Assembly (NCBI RefSeq): GCF_900114055.1 | Contig: NZ_FORR01000003.1 | Location: 124,001-188,000, forward strand | Source of the DNA: Thermoflavimicrobium dichotomicum | Lineage (GTDB): Bacteria > Bacillota > Bacilli > Thermoactinomycetales > Thermoactinomycetaceae | Length of the DNA: 64,000 bases | Direction of reading: 5' to 3' | Shown here: positions 34,195 through 43,682 of the stretch, piece after piece | How positions within the stretch are numbered: position 1 is the stretch's first letter | Layout: each line of letters starts with the position of its first letter | Program-made: the position numbers and the translations under genes | Notes under the pieces: model-generated | The model's database searches: none | What the model saw: the letters and a program-made list of their open reading frames with translations, nothing else | What the model was told of the DNA's origin: nothing

Positions 34195-35754
34195 ATGAAA
34201 TTTTACAATATGGCGCAAGATGTAGATCGACATGCGCAAACAAATAAGGTAGCGATCCGTTGGCTCAATGACAAAGGGGAAAGAAGAACAGTCACGTACA
34301 AAGAATTAAAGGAAAAATCAGATCAATTAGCAAAAGGGTTGATTGAGAGAGGATTTCAACTGGGAGATCGCATGATGATCTTATTACCTCGTATCCCCGA
34401 AGCATATATCGCTTATTTAGCCTGTTTAAAAGCAGGGTTAGTGATTGTACCTGGTTCTGAGATGCTTCAGGCCGGTGATATTCAATATCGTTTAAAGCAT
34501 GCAGAGATTAAAGGTGTTATTGCTTATGAAAGCTTGGTTGAAAGAGTGGAGCGGGCTGCACAAGGTCTTGAGTGTGTAACCCATCGATTTGTCCAAGGAG
34601 AGAAGAAAGGAGATTGGATTAAATTAGAAGAAGTGCAAGGCAAGGCTTCTACCTCTCTCCCCCAAACGAAAGAGGATGATATTGCCTTTATTGCTTATAC
34701 TTCGGGAACAACAGGAGGTCCTAAAGGGGCTATTCATCATCATAGCTGGGCGATTGCTCATCAAAAGGTGGCGACGAAACAGTGGCTGGATATTCGTGAG
34801 GATGATGTCGTTTGGGCTACAGCTGGTCCTGGATGGGCGAAATGGGTATGGTCACCTTTTATGTCCACATTGGGAGCAGGAGCCACTGCTTTTGTATACC
34901 ATGGTTCTTTTCAACCTGAAAAATATTTAACTCTATTGCAAGATGAACGGATTAATGTATTGTGTTGTACACCAACGGAATACCGTATGATGGCGAAAAC
35001 AGATCATCTCGAACGATTTAACCTATCTCATTTACGTAGTGCAGTTAGTGCGGGTGAGCCGTTAAATCGGGAAGTGTTGGATACGTTTAAAAAATATTTC
35101 GGCGTACAAGTGCGTGATGGATATGGGCAAACAGAGAATACATTGTTAGTTGGAACATTAAAAGATATGGAAATTCGTCCTGGGTCGATGGGAAAACCTG
35201 TTCCTCTGCATCGAGTGGCTTTAATTGATGATGACGGGAATCCGGTACCAGTTGGTAAGGTAGGTCATATTGCTGTTCATCGTGATTCACCTGCGTTGTT
35301 TAAGGGATATTATCGGGATGAAGAACGAACTCGTGCAGCTTATATCGGAGATTGGTACATCACTGGGGACTTGGCGAAACAGGATGAAGATGGATATTTT
35401 TGGTTCGAAGGACGCTCAGATGATATTATTATCAGTTCAGGTTATACGATTGGACCATTTGAAGTGGAAGATGCTTTGGTTAAGCATCCCAGTGTGAAAG
35501 AAAGTGCAGTTGTTGCCAGTCCGGATCCTATAAGAGGTTCCATTGTAAAAGCGTTTGTTGTATTAAAAGAGCAGGTTTCTTCTTCAGAGGATTTGATTAA
35601 AGAATTACAGGAACATGTGAAAGCGATTACAGCCCCATACAAATATCCGCGTGAAATCGAATTTGTTGATTCACTGCCCAAGACAACAAGTGGAAAAATT
35701 CGACGTGTAGAATTAAGACAGTTGGAAAAAGAAAGAAAATCCAAGCAGGTATGA
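34195..35754 (+). CDS. acyl-CoA synthetase (MbcS/YtcI-like)
   Basis: This 519-residue AMP-forming acyl-CoA ligase has the P-loop YTSGTTGGPKGA (about 168-179), DGYGQTE (about 306), YITGDLAKQDEDGYFWFEGR (about 395, split), and the catalytic Lys in TTSGKIRR. The YtcI/MbcS group activates medium- and branched-chain acids. Its position next to the SASP gene is conserved in B. subtilis (sspA-ytcI). A GGGGAGGGGA site precedes the ATG. Confidence 0.85.
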   Translation: MKFYNMAQDVDRHAQTNKVAIRWLNDKGERRTVTYKELKEKSDQLAKGLIERGFQLGDRMMILLPRIPEAYIAYLACLKAGLVIVPGSEMLQAGDIQYRLKHAEIKGVIAYESLVERVERAAQGLECVTHRFVQGEKKGDWIKLEEVQGKASTSLPQTKEDDIAFIAYTSGTTGGPKGAIHHHSWAIAHQKVATKQWLDIREDDVVWATAGPGWAKWVWSPFMSTLGAGATAFVYHGSFQPEKYLTLLQDERINVLCCTPTEYRMMAKTDHLERFNLSHLRSAVSAGEPLNREVLDTFKKYFGVQVRDGYGQTENTLLVGTLKDMEIRPGSMGKPVPLHRVALIDDDGNPVPVGKVGHIAVHRDSPALFKGYYRDEERTRAAYIGDWYITGDLAKQDEDGYFWFEGRSDDIIISSGYTIGPFEVEDALVKHPSVKESAVVASPDPIRGSIVKAFVVLKEQVSSSEDLIKELQEHVKAITAPYKYPREIEFVDSLPKTTSGKIRRVELRQLEKERKSKQV

Positions 35755-35894
35755 GTCAACCATACCGTAAAAGAGAAACATAGAGAGCCAGCCCGAAGCG
35801 ATGATTAAGGAACTTCTGCTTCTCTCTCCCTTGAATGATCGCTGCTCCTTGGTTATAATTGATTCGATTTCCATCGGATGAAGGAGCTAAGAAG

Positions 35895-36422
35895 ATGCGT
35901 GTATTTTCACATGGCTGCAATATCAATTTTTCAGAGTCAACCAGAGAAATGTTTGCACCTGATTTAAATAAGATTATTCAACAGTATATCAAAGATTCGG
36001 ATTCCGTATTATTTGGCATGATCCATCTGGAGGAAGAAGCTTTATATGTATTTGGTCGGGCCCAGCAGGTTGTGATCGATGAACCAAATAATCGCTTTGC
36101 GGTTACTTATATGCAAATGGAAAAACCCCTTACTGAGAACATCGAACTACCTTTTGAAAACCTGGAGATTAGTCATGAAGCGATTTTCGATGTAATTGAT
36201 GAGCAAAAGGGGCAAGTACAATATCGAGTGATTTATGTATCGTTTTGGGATGAAGGTGAGAAAAAAGAAAGAACCTATTTCTTTGCTGATGAACACCTTG
36301 TTTCCAATCCGCTGGAATGTGTAGCAGCTTTTTGGGAACAGGTGACAGATGTAGGCAGAGATGTCGATTTCAACATGACAGGTTGTACAGCCCATGATCG
36401 CAGATCTCATCTGAAACCATAG
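35895..36422 (+). CDS. hypothetical protein
   Basis: This 175-residue soluble, acidic protein includes HGCNINFSESTREMF, VIYVSFWDEGEKKERTYF and a C-terminal DFNMTGCTAHDRRSH with Cys and His that could bind metal. No family is recognised. ATG 35895 follows AAGGAG. A TATAAT-like element occurs about 40 bases upstream (35856-35861). A terminator follows at 36475. Confidence 0.6.
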   Translation: MRVFSHGCNINFSESTREMFAPDLNKIIQQYIKDSDSVLFGMIHLEEEALYVFGRAQQVVIDEPNNRFAVTYMQMEKPLTENIELPFENLEISHEAIFDVIDEQKGQVQYRVIYVSFWDEGEKKERTYFFADEHLVSNPLECVAAFWEQVTDVGRDVDFNMTGCTAHDRRSHLKP

Positions 36423-36474
36423 AATATGCACATTTGAAGATGTTAACAAACGGCTTAAGTCAATAATTTCTATA

Positions 36475-36507
36475 GGTAGAAGCATTCAGGCTTCTGCCTT
36501 TTTTTTT
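36475..36507 (+). terminator. terminator
   Basis: GGTAGAAGC (36475-36483) pairs with GCTTCTGCC (36490-36498, one wobble), followed by nine T. The remaining 290 bases to the next gene show nothing else. Confidence 0.85.
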
Positions 36508-36797
36508 ATTTTTAGGTAAATAACGAGTGCAATATGCCAATCCATTCATACAAGTAAAGATATAAAAAAAGAAATGAAGTGCCTCTTTGCAAAAGATTTT
36601 GTGATCTTTTCAATCGGTTGTTGGGATGCTCAATCATGAAGGAAAAGTGAGTGGATGGAATAATGGATGTGATCAGTACGTATATCTCCTGGAATTGAGC
36701 CATTGTATTCATCTGGGGCTTTTAATAAGGAGAAGGAAGAAGAAGCAGCTGGTAAATGATGACTGTGAATAGTAATGATGGGAGTGGAGTAGATCCT

Positions 36798-37892
36798 ATG
36801 ATTCATATAAATAAATATCTCTCCAGAAATCGGAAAGAAAGACCCATTCGTCGTATTTTCTGTTTAAAACAGGGTAGCCATTTTAAACGTTGTCTGAATG
36901 AAATGTTGAGCTTGGGCATTCGGCCAGTTAAATATTTAGCCCATTTAAGAATGGTGGTTGGCGAATATATCCCTCATCATTCCAATCATTGGGAAGCTCA
37001 TCCTGATGTGGAATATATGGAACCAGATCTGCAGATTAAGATTACCGAACCATATTTGGGAAGTATTACGTCATTTCAGCCAACACTTCCTTGGGGTGTG
37101 AAGCGAATTCAAGCTCCAAACGTATGGAAAATCACACAAGGCAAAAATGTTCGTATTGCTGTCGTTGATACAGGGATCTATAGTGAACATCCTGCAGTGA
37201 AGAACAATTACAAGGGGGGAATTAATGTTATTTCCCCATATTTTCCACCTCATGATTATAATGGTCATGGAACACACGTTGCAGGTATTATTGCCGGAAT
37301 GGCCTCAGAACTTGGAGTCATAGGGGTAGCACCTCGAGCTCATATTTATGCTGTAAAAGCTTTTAATCGGAAAGGAAATGCCAATTTGTCTGATTTACTT
37401 ACAGCCATTAACTGGTGTATTGAAAATAAAATGCAAATTATCAATATGAGCTTTGGCATGGATAAGATGAGCGATGTATTTCGTTTGGCCATTCAAACAG
37501 CTCATCAAAAAGGCATTGTGATGGTAGCTGCAGCTGGAAATCGAGGTTTAGCTACACAGATTGACTATCCAGCTCGATATCCAGAGACCATCGGGGTTAC
37601 ATCAATTGGAAATAATGATCGGATTTCGGTTTTTAGCAATCGTGGCAAGGGAATTGATTTGGCTGCTCCAGGCGAAAAAATTCCATCAAGTTGGTTAAAT
37701 AATTCAGTACGGGAGATGAGTGGAACTTCTATGGCTGTACCGCATGTAGTGGGAGTTGCTGCATTATTGCTTTTTATGAGACATCAATTGAACCCAGAGC
37801 AGATTCGCTATTTATTAACAAAATCTTCGAAAAAAATAGATGGGGAAATTGGAATCGTGAATGCTTACCAAGCTGTACGTTTATTAAAGTAA
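36798..37892 (+). CDS. subtilisin-like S8 serine protease
   Basis: This 364-residue subtilase has Asp in VVDTGIYSEHP, His in NGHGTHVAGI, Asn in AAAGNRG and Ser in SGTSMAVPHVVG. It has no signal peptide. The first ~110 residues form a pro-region-like domain. It resembles the protease at 7274. ATG 36798 is preferred to 36756 because GGAG lies 8 bases upstream. Its 3' end overlaps the convergent AprX-like gene by 9 bases. Confidence 0.85.
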   Translation: MIHINKYLSRNRKERPIRRIFCLKQGSHFKRCLNEMLSLGIRPVKYLAHLRMVVGEYIPHHSNHWEAHPDVEYMEPDLQIKITEPYLGSITSFQPTLPWGVKRIQAPNVWKITQGKNVRIAVVDTGIYSEHPAVKNNYKGGINVISPYFPPHDYNGHGTHVAGIIAGMASELGVIGVAPRAHIYAVKAFNRKGNANLSDLLTAINWCIENKMQIINMSFGMDKMSDVFRLAIQTAHQKGIVMVAAAGNRGLATQIDYPARYPETIGVTSIGNNDRISVFSNRGKGIDLAAPGEKIPSSWLNNSVREMSGTSMAVPHVVGVAALLLFMRHQLNPEQIRYLLTKSSKKIDGEIGIVNAYQAVRLLK

Positions 37893-39161
37893 TGATTGAT
37901 AGGAGCGAAAAGCGTCAACTAATCCTTTTCCTTGGGCGTTATTTGAATCTTTTAAAGCATATGCGTGATTTAATAAAATCTGTTTTACTTTGTCGGGGGA
38001 AAGTTCTGGATTTTTGGTTAATAAGGTGGAGACAATGCCAGCAACCATGGGAGTTGCCATAGAAGTGCCAGATAGAGAAAAATAATGTGAACCCACTTGA
38101 TTATCAATCATCGTGATATCCAGATAGGATCCTTTGCTTCGTAGAGAAATAATATTGCTTCCAGGGGCAACTATATCTGGTTTCATATAACCATCTACTG
38201 TAGGGCCACGACTCGAGAATGAGGCGACGTAGTCATCTTCACGGGAGAGTGTTCGGTTTGTATCGACTGCTCCAACCGTAATAATCGTGGGATCAATGCC
38301 AGGACTTGAAATCGTTTTTTCATTTGGTCCGTTATTGCCAGCAGCTGCAGTAACAACAATGCCATTTTGCCAAGCTTTTTGCACAATTTGACAAACAGGA
38401 TCATCTTGATAGGAATCAGCGCTTTCTGTACCTAAAGATAAAGAAATGACGCGAATATTATATTTTTGGCGATGTTCAATACACCAATCGATTCCAGCAA
38501 TGACATCAGATAAATATCCCTCGCCAAATTTACCTAACACTTTTACACCCACAAGTAAAGCTTTTGGAGCTGTTCCTTTGTATTTTCCATCAGACATGCT
38601 ACCATCGCCAGCAGCACATCCAGCACAATGGGTGCCATGACCATTATCATCATAAGGCTCATGTTTTTGATTCACGAAATCGTGGAAAGCGATAATGCGC
38701 GATTGAATGTCAGGGTGCGGAGCGATTCCTGTATCAATAATGGCAATTGTTGCTCCTTCGCCCTGATTATCTTGGGGCCAGATCAAGTGAGCTTGAGTAG
38801 TTGGAGTGGCTATATCCAGGCAAATTTTGACTTTGCAATCCAAATAAATTTTTTTAATGCCTTTCATGGTTAGTAGTTGTTGGAGTGAAAGAATCGACAA
38901 AGGTAAGGAGAAAGCATGAATATTTTTAATATAATTTTTGACAGGATACCCTACTTTCGTTAAGGGGTTGTGAAGGGAAGTAAATGGCTGCACATAATTT
39001 TCATCCCATTGGACTAAGACGGGAACATTTAAGATCTTTAAACGTTTTTGAATCCAGGTCTGAGGAAGATATTTCAAACCGGTGAGTCGTTCTGTTAGAT
39101 GGAATCGCAGTCTTTGATCAAGGAGAGCTTGATTTTCGTTGATCCAATTCACATCTACCAT
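37884..39161 (-). CDS. AprX-like S8 serine protease
   Basis: This 425-residue subtilase has Asp in IIDTGIAPHPD, His in NGHGTHCAG, Asn in AAAGNNG, FSSRGPT, and Ser in SGTSMATPMVAG. The N-terminal pro-region and overall length fit B. subtilis AprX, an intracellular protease of stationary phase. It has no signal peptide. The ATG (39159-39161) follows GGAAGGAG. Its end overlaps the convergent protease gene by 9 bases. Confidence 0.85.
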   Translation of the reverse strand: MVDVNWINENQALLDQRLRFHLTERLTGLKYLPQTWIQKRLKILNVPVLVQWDENYVQPFTSLHNPLTKVGYPVKNYIKNIHAFSLPLSILSLQQLLTMKGIKKIYLDCKVKICLDIATPTTQAHLIWPQDNQGEGATIAIIDTGIAPHPDIQSRIIAFHDFVNQKHEPYDDNGHGTHCAGCAAGDGSMSDGKYKGTAPKALLVGVKVLGKFGEGYLSDVIAGIDWCIEHRQKYNIRVISLSLGTESADSYQDDPVCQIVQKAWQNGIVVTAAAGNNGPNEKTISSPGIDPTIITVGAVDTNRTLSREDDYVASFSSRGPTVDGYMKPDIVAPGSNIISLRSKGSYLDITMIDNQVGSHYFSLSGTSMATPMVAGIVSTLLTKNPELSPDKVKQILLNHAYALKDSNNAQGKGLVDAFRSYQSLL

Positions 39162-39385
39162 ATCTCTTTCTCCTTCCATCAAACTTTTTCTAATATAAAG
39201 TATGTTTGGTAGAAAGAGGAGGAAACACATATCTGCCTGTACAAGATAAAAGTGTTTTTATCCATATCCAAAAGGACTGACTGTTTGATAGAAAAATTTA
39301 TGGTAAACTGTAGGGAAGTGGAGAAGTTGTGATTTGACCACTTTAGAAACATGAACGATCAGGATAGGATGTGTTGGGGTACAGG

Positions 39386-40003
39386 ATGAAAAAACGAGGG
39401 ATCTTACGCAGAATCACGATTTATTTTTTAAATGGATTGTTGATTGTCTTGCCCATTGCCGTTACTGTTTATTTGGTTCATTATGTATATCGGTGGCTCA
39501 ATGAACTGGGTTTAAAATGGATAATCAAGGCGCAAATTGGATGGGATTTCCCAGGAATTGGAGTCATTGTCGTTCTTCTCCTGATTTTTTGTATTGGAGT
39601 GATTGGGAGACTTTGGATTACCAAAAGACTGATAGCGCTTATTGAAACCTTGATAAACAAAGTACCTTTAATCAAAGGATTATATAATACCCTGAAGGAA
39701 ATGATTCACTCCTTTATTGGTGAAAAAAAGTCATTTGATCAAGTTGTTTTGGTTAGTGTCGGACCCACAAAACGTTTAGGCTTTTTGACTGTCAAAGAAC
39801 CTATTTTTACTGTCAAAGACGGGAAAGAATATGTGGGAGTTTATTTTCCACATAGTATGCAAGTGTCGGGAGACTTGCATTGGGTTGAACGTGAACGAGT
39901 GGAAGAAGTGGATTTATCTGTAGACGAAGCGTTAAAAATTATATTGTCTGCGGGGGTATCAGGAAAAATGAATAAGGCTCCCATAGAAGGGATTGAACCT
40001 TAA
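39386..40003 (+). CDS. DUF502 family membrane protein
   Basis: This 205-residue protein has two transmembrane segments (about 12-33 and 55-78) and the DUF502 core: PLIKGLYNTLKEMIHSF, VLVSVGPTKRLGFLT, and a soluble domain with YVGVYFPHSMQVSGD. Function unknown. ATG 39386 follows GGGGTACAGG. A 9-bp hairpin (39976-40012) straddles the stop codon. Confidence 0.8.
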   Translation: MKKRGILRRITIYFLNGLLIVLPIAVTVYLVHYVYRWLNELGLKWIIKAQIGWDFPGIGVIVVLLLIFCIGVIGRLWITKRLIALIETLINKVPLIKGLYNTLKEMIHSFIGEKKSFDQVVLVSVGPTKRLGFLTVKEPIFTVKDGKEYVGVYFPHSMQVSGDLHWVERERVEEVDLSVDEALKIILSAGVSGKMNKAPIEGIEP

Positions 40004-40012
40004 ATGGGAGCC
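39976..40012 (+). terminator. hairpin over the DUF502 stop codon
   Basis: GGCTCCCAT (39976-39984) pairs with ATGGGAGCC (40004-40012). A separate palindrome ATCCCTTAAGGGAT follows at about 40020-40033. No clear T-run is present. Confidence 0.5.
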
Positions 40013-40048
40013 TATCCGATCCCTTAAGGGATGGAAGTGATACTGACG

Positions 40049-40336
40049 TTATTGCTGGTTTTTGTTCTTGTTAGCCATCGATTGCTGATTTTGGGCACGA
40101 ACGCGTTGAGCGTTTGTTTCAGAAGCAAATTCGGTTGCGAAGTTTTGGTTCGCTGCATTTGCTTGAGGAGTAGCTTGAGCGCCGCGAGCTGCTTGTTGGC
40201 TACCAGGTGCAGCTGCAAATTCGGTTTCATAGCTTTGATATCCACCAGCGCTTTGTGCTGAACGTTGGTTTTGTTGGCGAACCTGTTGAGCGTTTGTACC
40301 AGCAGCCTGTTTTGCTTGGTTTTTGAATTTATCCAT
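40049..40336 (-). CDS. gamma-type small acid-soluble spore protein
   Basis: This 95-residue Gln/Asn/Ala-rich protein contains the two gamma-SASP repeats TEFAAAPGSQ and ATEFASETNAQRVR, with spaced NAQQVRQQNQRS motifs. Gamma SASPs are amino-acid stores degraded by GPR in germinating spores. AGGAGGTG precedes the ATG and sits in the loop of a small hairpin. Confidence 0.92.
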   Translation of the reverse strand: MDKFKNQAKQAAGTNAQQVRQQNQRSAQSAGGYQSYETEFAAAPGSQQAARGAQATPQANAANQNFATEFASETNAQRVRAQNQQSMANKNKNQQ

Positions 40337-40339
40337 TGA

Positions 40340-40356
40340 GTATCACCTCCTGATAC
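40340..40356 (-). promoter_or_regulatory. SD displayed in a hairpin loop
   Basis: In the mRNA the six-base arms GUAUCA and UGAUAC flank GGAGG, placing the core SD of the gamma-SASP gene exactly in a 5-base loop (the 17-bp site is 40340-40356). Confidence 0.45.
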
Positions 40357-40414
40357 TAGATTGCCCCAGAGCTACTAAAACATTTCAGTTATTTTTTTCC
40401 TGTTGGAGGTTGTC

Positions 40415-41272
40415 ATGAGAGAGACCATTTTTCGTTTGTTTTGGCGTGGACTTCCCAAAAAGCTGCTATCACAGTTGGTTGGAAGCCTGGCAAGAAAACC
40501 TTTTAGTCGCCGTTTGATTCCGCTTTATATCAAGCATTTTCAAATTGATATGACACCTGTGAAAAAACCTATTGATCAATTTGAAAATTTGCTCGATTTT
40601 TTTGTTCGGGAGTATCATCCTGAGGCCCGGCCGATTGATCAGGATCCGCATCTGGTAGTAAGTCCTGTAGACGGGAAAATTTCTCAAATAGGAACGATTG
40701 AACAAGGAACCTTGCTTCAAGCAAAAGGGATTACTTACTCTTTACATCAATTACTTGGTGAAAATGAATCCTATACCAAAAAATTTACCGGTGGAAAGTT
40801 TGTCACGATTTATTTAAGTCCTAAAGATTATCATCGGATTCATATGCCTGTGGAAGGAAAAATTAAAGAGTTAACATACATACCTGGTCATTTATATCCT
40901 GTGAATGAATGGGGGGTTAAACTGATTCCAGGATTGTTTGCCATTAATGAGCGTTTGATTTCATATATTAAAACAGATTGGGGAGATATTGCCTTAATCA
41001 AGGTAGGGGCAACGAATGTGGGAAGTATTAAGGTCACATTTGATGAGCAAGTGGTAACCAATCCAAGAAAGAAAAAGACATTTGAACATAAGGTTTATGA
41101 AACACCACATTCACTGCTAAAAGGAGAAGAATTAGGGCGTTTTGAATTTGGATCCACTGTGATATTGTTATTTGAACCTGATTCCATCGAGTGGGAAATT
41201 AGTCCAGAACCTGGTACACGAGTATATATGGGACAGGCATTGGCGCGCATTCAGAAAAGAAAGGAGGAGTAG
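40415..41272 (+). CDS. psd: phosphatidylserine decarboxylase proenzyme
   Basis: This 285-residue enzyme has the family signatures VSPVDGKISQIG, YLSPKDYHRIHMP and VGATNVGSIKV. The autocleavage site is FGST (about 250), where the Ser becomes the pyruvoyl group. It makes phosphatidylethanolamine at the membrane. ATG 40415 follows GGAGG. The rhomboid-like gene starts 3 bases downstream. Confidence 0.92.
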   Translation: MRETIFRLFWRGLPKKLLSQLVGSLARKPFSRRLIPLYIKHFQIDMTPVKKPIDQFENLLDFFVREYHPEARPIDQDPHLVVSPVDGKISQIGTIEQGTLLQAKGITYSLHQLLGENESYTKKFTGGKFVTIYLSPKDYHRIHMPVEGKIKELTYIPGHLYPVNEWGVKLIPGLFAINERLISYIKTDWGDIALIKVGATNVGSIKVTFDEQVVTNPRKKKTFEHKVYETPHSLLKGEELGRFEFGSTVILLFEPDSIEWEISPEPGTRVYMGQALARIQKRKEE

Positions 41273-41275
41273 GAT

Positions 41276-41866
41276 TTGTTTGGTCATACCCATATTCCGC
41301 TCCATCGCTTTCCACAAATATTCCCTGTTGTAACCAGTATGATCCTGGTTCATACTGTTGTTTTTGTGATGTTATTACTTACGGGTCAGGCGGAAAATCC
41401 TGAAACCTGGATTCGCTATGGAGCGGTTGAAGGTTGGCGTCTCGCAGAAGGTGATTGGTGGAGGCTGTTTACTTCTATCTTTATTCATCCGCAATTTCTG
41501 CAGTATTTTTTCATCTGTTTCTTTTTATATATTTTTGGTCCCCAATTGGAATGGTTACTGGGACGTTTACCATTTTTAGTTTTATATCTTGGTTCAGGTA
41601 TTGCTTTTTACATAGGCATTTATTTATTTGATATTACAGGTGTTTATTCTGGAGCAGGTGGAGCGATTTTCGGTTTTTTGGGTGTTTATTTGTATTTGTT
41701 TGTGCGTCGATCTTTGAATTATCAGATGGGAATGGGGTTTATTGCGTTAACCGTGATTAATTTGGTGTTAAATTGGTCTTTGATCATTCCCTATCTTTTT
41801 TCGCTCGCTTGTGGATTTGTATTTGGAGCGGTCATTCTTCATTTTCGTAATGTAGAAAGTGAATAA
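41276..41866 (+). CDS. rhomboid-like protein lacking the catalytic Ser
   Basis: This 196-residue protein has six hydrophobic segments and the rhomboid layout (WRLFTSIFIHPQFLQ, then YSGAGGAIFGFLG). The normal GASG catalytic motif reads GAGG, so Ser is replaced by Gly. The last segment (FSLACGFVFG) has no catalytic His. It is probably an inactive rhomboid. It starts with TTG after AAGGAGGAG and is coupled to psd. Confidence 0.75.
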   Translation: MFGHTHIPLHRFPQIFPVVTSMILVHTVVFVMLLLTGQAENPETWIRYGAVEGWRLAEGDWWRLFTSIFIHPQFLQYFFICFFLYIFGPQLEWLLGRLPFLVLYLGSGIAFYIGIYLFDITGVYSGAGGAIFGFLGVYLYLFVRRSLNYQMGMGFIALTVINLVLNWSLIIPYLFSLACGFVFGAVILHFRNVESE

Positions 41867-41927
41867 CTACGATTTGGAGATTTTTGTCTGTCGACCATTC
41901 CCGTAACTAACCACTCTAAGCAGTTTT

Positions 41928-41952
41928 AAGCCGCCGTTGGGCGGTTTTTTAT
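41928..41952 (+). terminator. terminator
   Basis: CCGCC (41931-41935) pairs with GGCGG (41940-41944), extended by flanking A-T pairs and followed by TTTTTTATTT. Confidence 0.85.
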
Positions 41953-42050
41953 TTGCCAAGATTTCGAATGGTTCAGGATGAAAACAATTCCGCGCTTTTA
42001 CTACTTAAAAAGAGAACGGTTGGTTATGCTAAGATTGGTGAGACAAAATC

Positions 42051-43280
42051 ATGAAGATGTTTAAATCAGATGCATATCAATTGGATCGTGAATCATGGTT
42101 ATTGCTAGTGATGAGTGGATTGTACGCAGCTGCCACTTCATTATCCAATATGTTTGTTCATGTATATTTGTGGAAGATTCGTCAGGATTTAATCACGATT
42201 GGCTGGTTTAACTTTTCGCAATATTTGTCAATGGCCATTGCTTTTATATTGGCAGGTTGGATGGCCAAAAAAGTTGATCGGGTCATTACGATTCGTTTGG
42301 GAGTAGGAATACAAGCCGTTTTTTACTTAACCGTTCTCCTTTTGGGAACGAAAGCGTCGTTGTATGCGCCCTGGTTGGGAACATTTCTGGGAATGGGTTT
42401 GGGTTTTTTCTGGCTAGGCAGTAATGTCTTGTATTTTGAGATCACAGAGCGTCACAATCGTGATCAATATAATGGGTTAAACGGATTGCTCGGTTCATTG
42501 GCCGGGATGATTGCTCCTTTTGTATCTGGCTGGATCATTACTCGTGTCAATCAATTTACTGGTTATCGTATTATTTTTGGTTTATCGCTTGCCATCTTTT
42601 TAGCGGCAGTTGTGGTTAGTTTTTTCTTGAAAAAAAGAGAAGCAAAGGGAAAATTTTGTTTACCTCCCATCTTGGCTCAGGCGTTTCATCGTAAAAACCC
42701 TTGGTTTTGGGTGAATTGTGCGATGGTTGCTCATGGCCTAAGAGAAGGGGTTTTTGTTTTTTTCATCGGTTTGTTGGTTTATATGACAACGAGAAATGAA
42801 TTGACATTGGGAACCTATTTTACCATTTCTTATCTTGTCTCTTTTATTTCTTTTTATTTTATAGGCAAATGGCTCAAACCAGAATGGCGTAATCAAGCCA
42901 TTTTATTTGGAGCGTTTATGATGGGTTTGGTTCTGGTTCCGTTTGTGTGGAAACTCAATAGCTGGACCATGTTTATATATGGGATTGGTGCCTCTTTGTT
43001 TTATCCGATTTATTATGCTCCGCTTACTTCTCTGGTTTTTGATTTGATTGGACAAAATGAAGAAGCGGTCAAAATGCGTGTAGAGTATGTTGTTTTAAGA
43101 GAACTGATGTTGAATGCCGGACGGTTAATCGGCCTGTTGGCATTTATTTTCATTGTTAATTTGACAACCAATTTGCTTGATCTACGTTGGTTTTTATTGG
43201 GATTAGGTTTTGTTCATGTGTTGGCAGGGATCACGATTCGTCACGTTCCCTTGCTAAAAGCTGAAAGCGGCTCTGTTTGA
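42051..43280 (+). CDS. MFS transporter (YqgE-like)
   Basis: This 409-residue protein has 11-12 predicted transmembrane segments and the modified MFS loop GWMAKKVDRVITIRLG. A conserved FWLGSNVLYFE stretch is found in YqgE-like proteins of Bacillales. The substrate is unknown. ATG 42051 has a modest GGTGAG site. The 3' end overlaps a degraded minus-strand frame. Confidence 0.75.
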   Translation: MKMFKSDAYQLDRESWLLLVMSGLYAAATSLSNMFVHVYLWKIRQDLITIGWFNFSQYLSMAIAFILAGWMAKKVDRVITIRLGVGIQAVFYLTVLLLGTKASLYAPWLGTFLGMGLGFFWLGSNVLYFEITERHNRDQYNGLNGLLGSLAGMIAPFVSGWIITRVNQFTGYRIIFGLSLAIFLAAVVVSFFLKKREAKGKFCLPPILAQAFHRKNPWFWVNCAMVAHGLREGVFVFFIGLLVYMTTRNELTLGTYFTISYLVSFISFYFIGKWLKPEWRNQAILFGAFMMGLVLVPFVWKLNSWTMFIYGIGASLFYPIYYAPLTSLVFDLIGQNEEAVKMRVEYVVLRELMLNAGRLIGLLAFIFIVNLTTNLLDLRWFLLGLGFVHVLAGITIRHVPLLKAESGSV

Positions 43281-43655
43281 GTCGCTTTTACAGGCTGAAA
43301 GTCGGTGATAATACCCACATATGTAAAGTTGGGGATTCGGGTATTGGGTATGTGGCTAATAACGGGTTCTTTTTGTATCGTAAATTTCCCAATACTTGGT
43401 AACCGATAGATTCGGTCCCCATTGCGAAACATCCAAAACACACCGTGCTCTAATAAGTGATCCTTAGTCCATTTAATCGTCCAGCTTTTTTTCTATCCCC
43501 AGTATTTCTTGTACGGATTCGAATAGAGATGATTCAATTGTCTCGACCTTATACAGGCACCTTTCTTTTTTTGCAGTCGAAGCAAAATAGGTGCAGGTTA
43601 TCGACAGAATAATCCTCTTTCGTTTGATCAACCCTCCCTCTGCCGCTCGATACAT
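43241..43655 (-). pseudogene. frameshifted hypothetical gene
   Basis: Two minus-strand frames, 43473-43655 (ending ...VQEILGIEKKLDD) and 43241-43470 (continuing SWTIKWTKDHLLEHGVFWMF), join if one A is removed from a run of seven at about 43486-43492. The merged product would be about 120-130 residues. No family is recognised. It may be a homopolymer frameshift or sequencing error, or chance open frames. The tail overlaps the end of the MFS gene. Confidence 0.35.
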
Positions 43656-43656
43656 A

Positions 43657-43682
43657 AAAAAGCCGGTTTGACCCGGCTTTCT
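43657..43682. terminator. bidirectional terminator
   Basis: AAAGCCGG pairs with CCGGCTTT around a 6-base loop, with T-runs on both strands. Confidence 0.75.
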
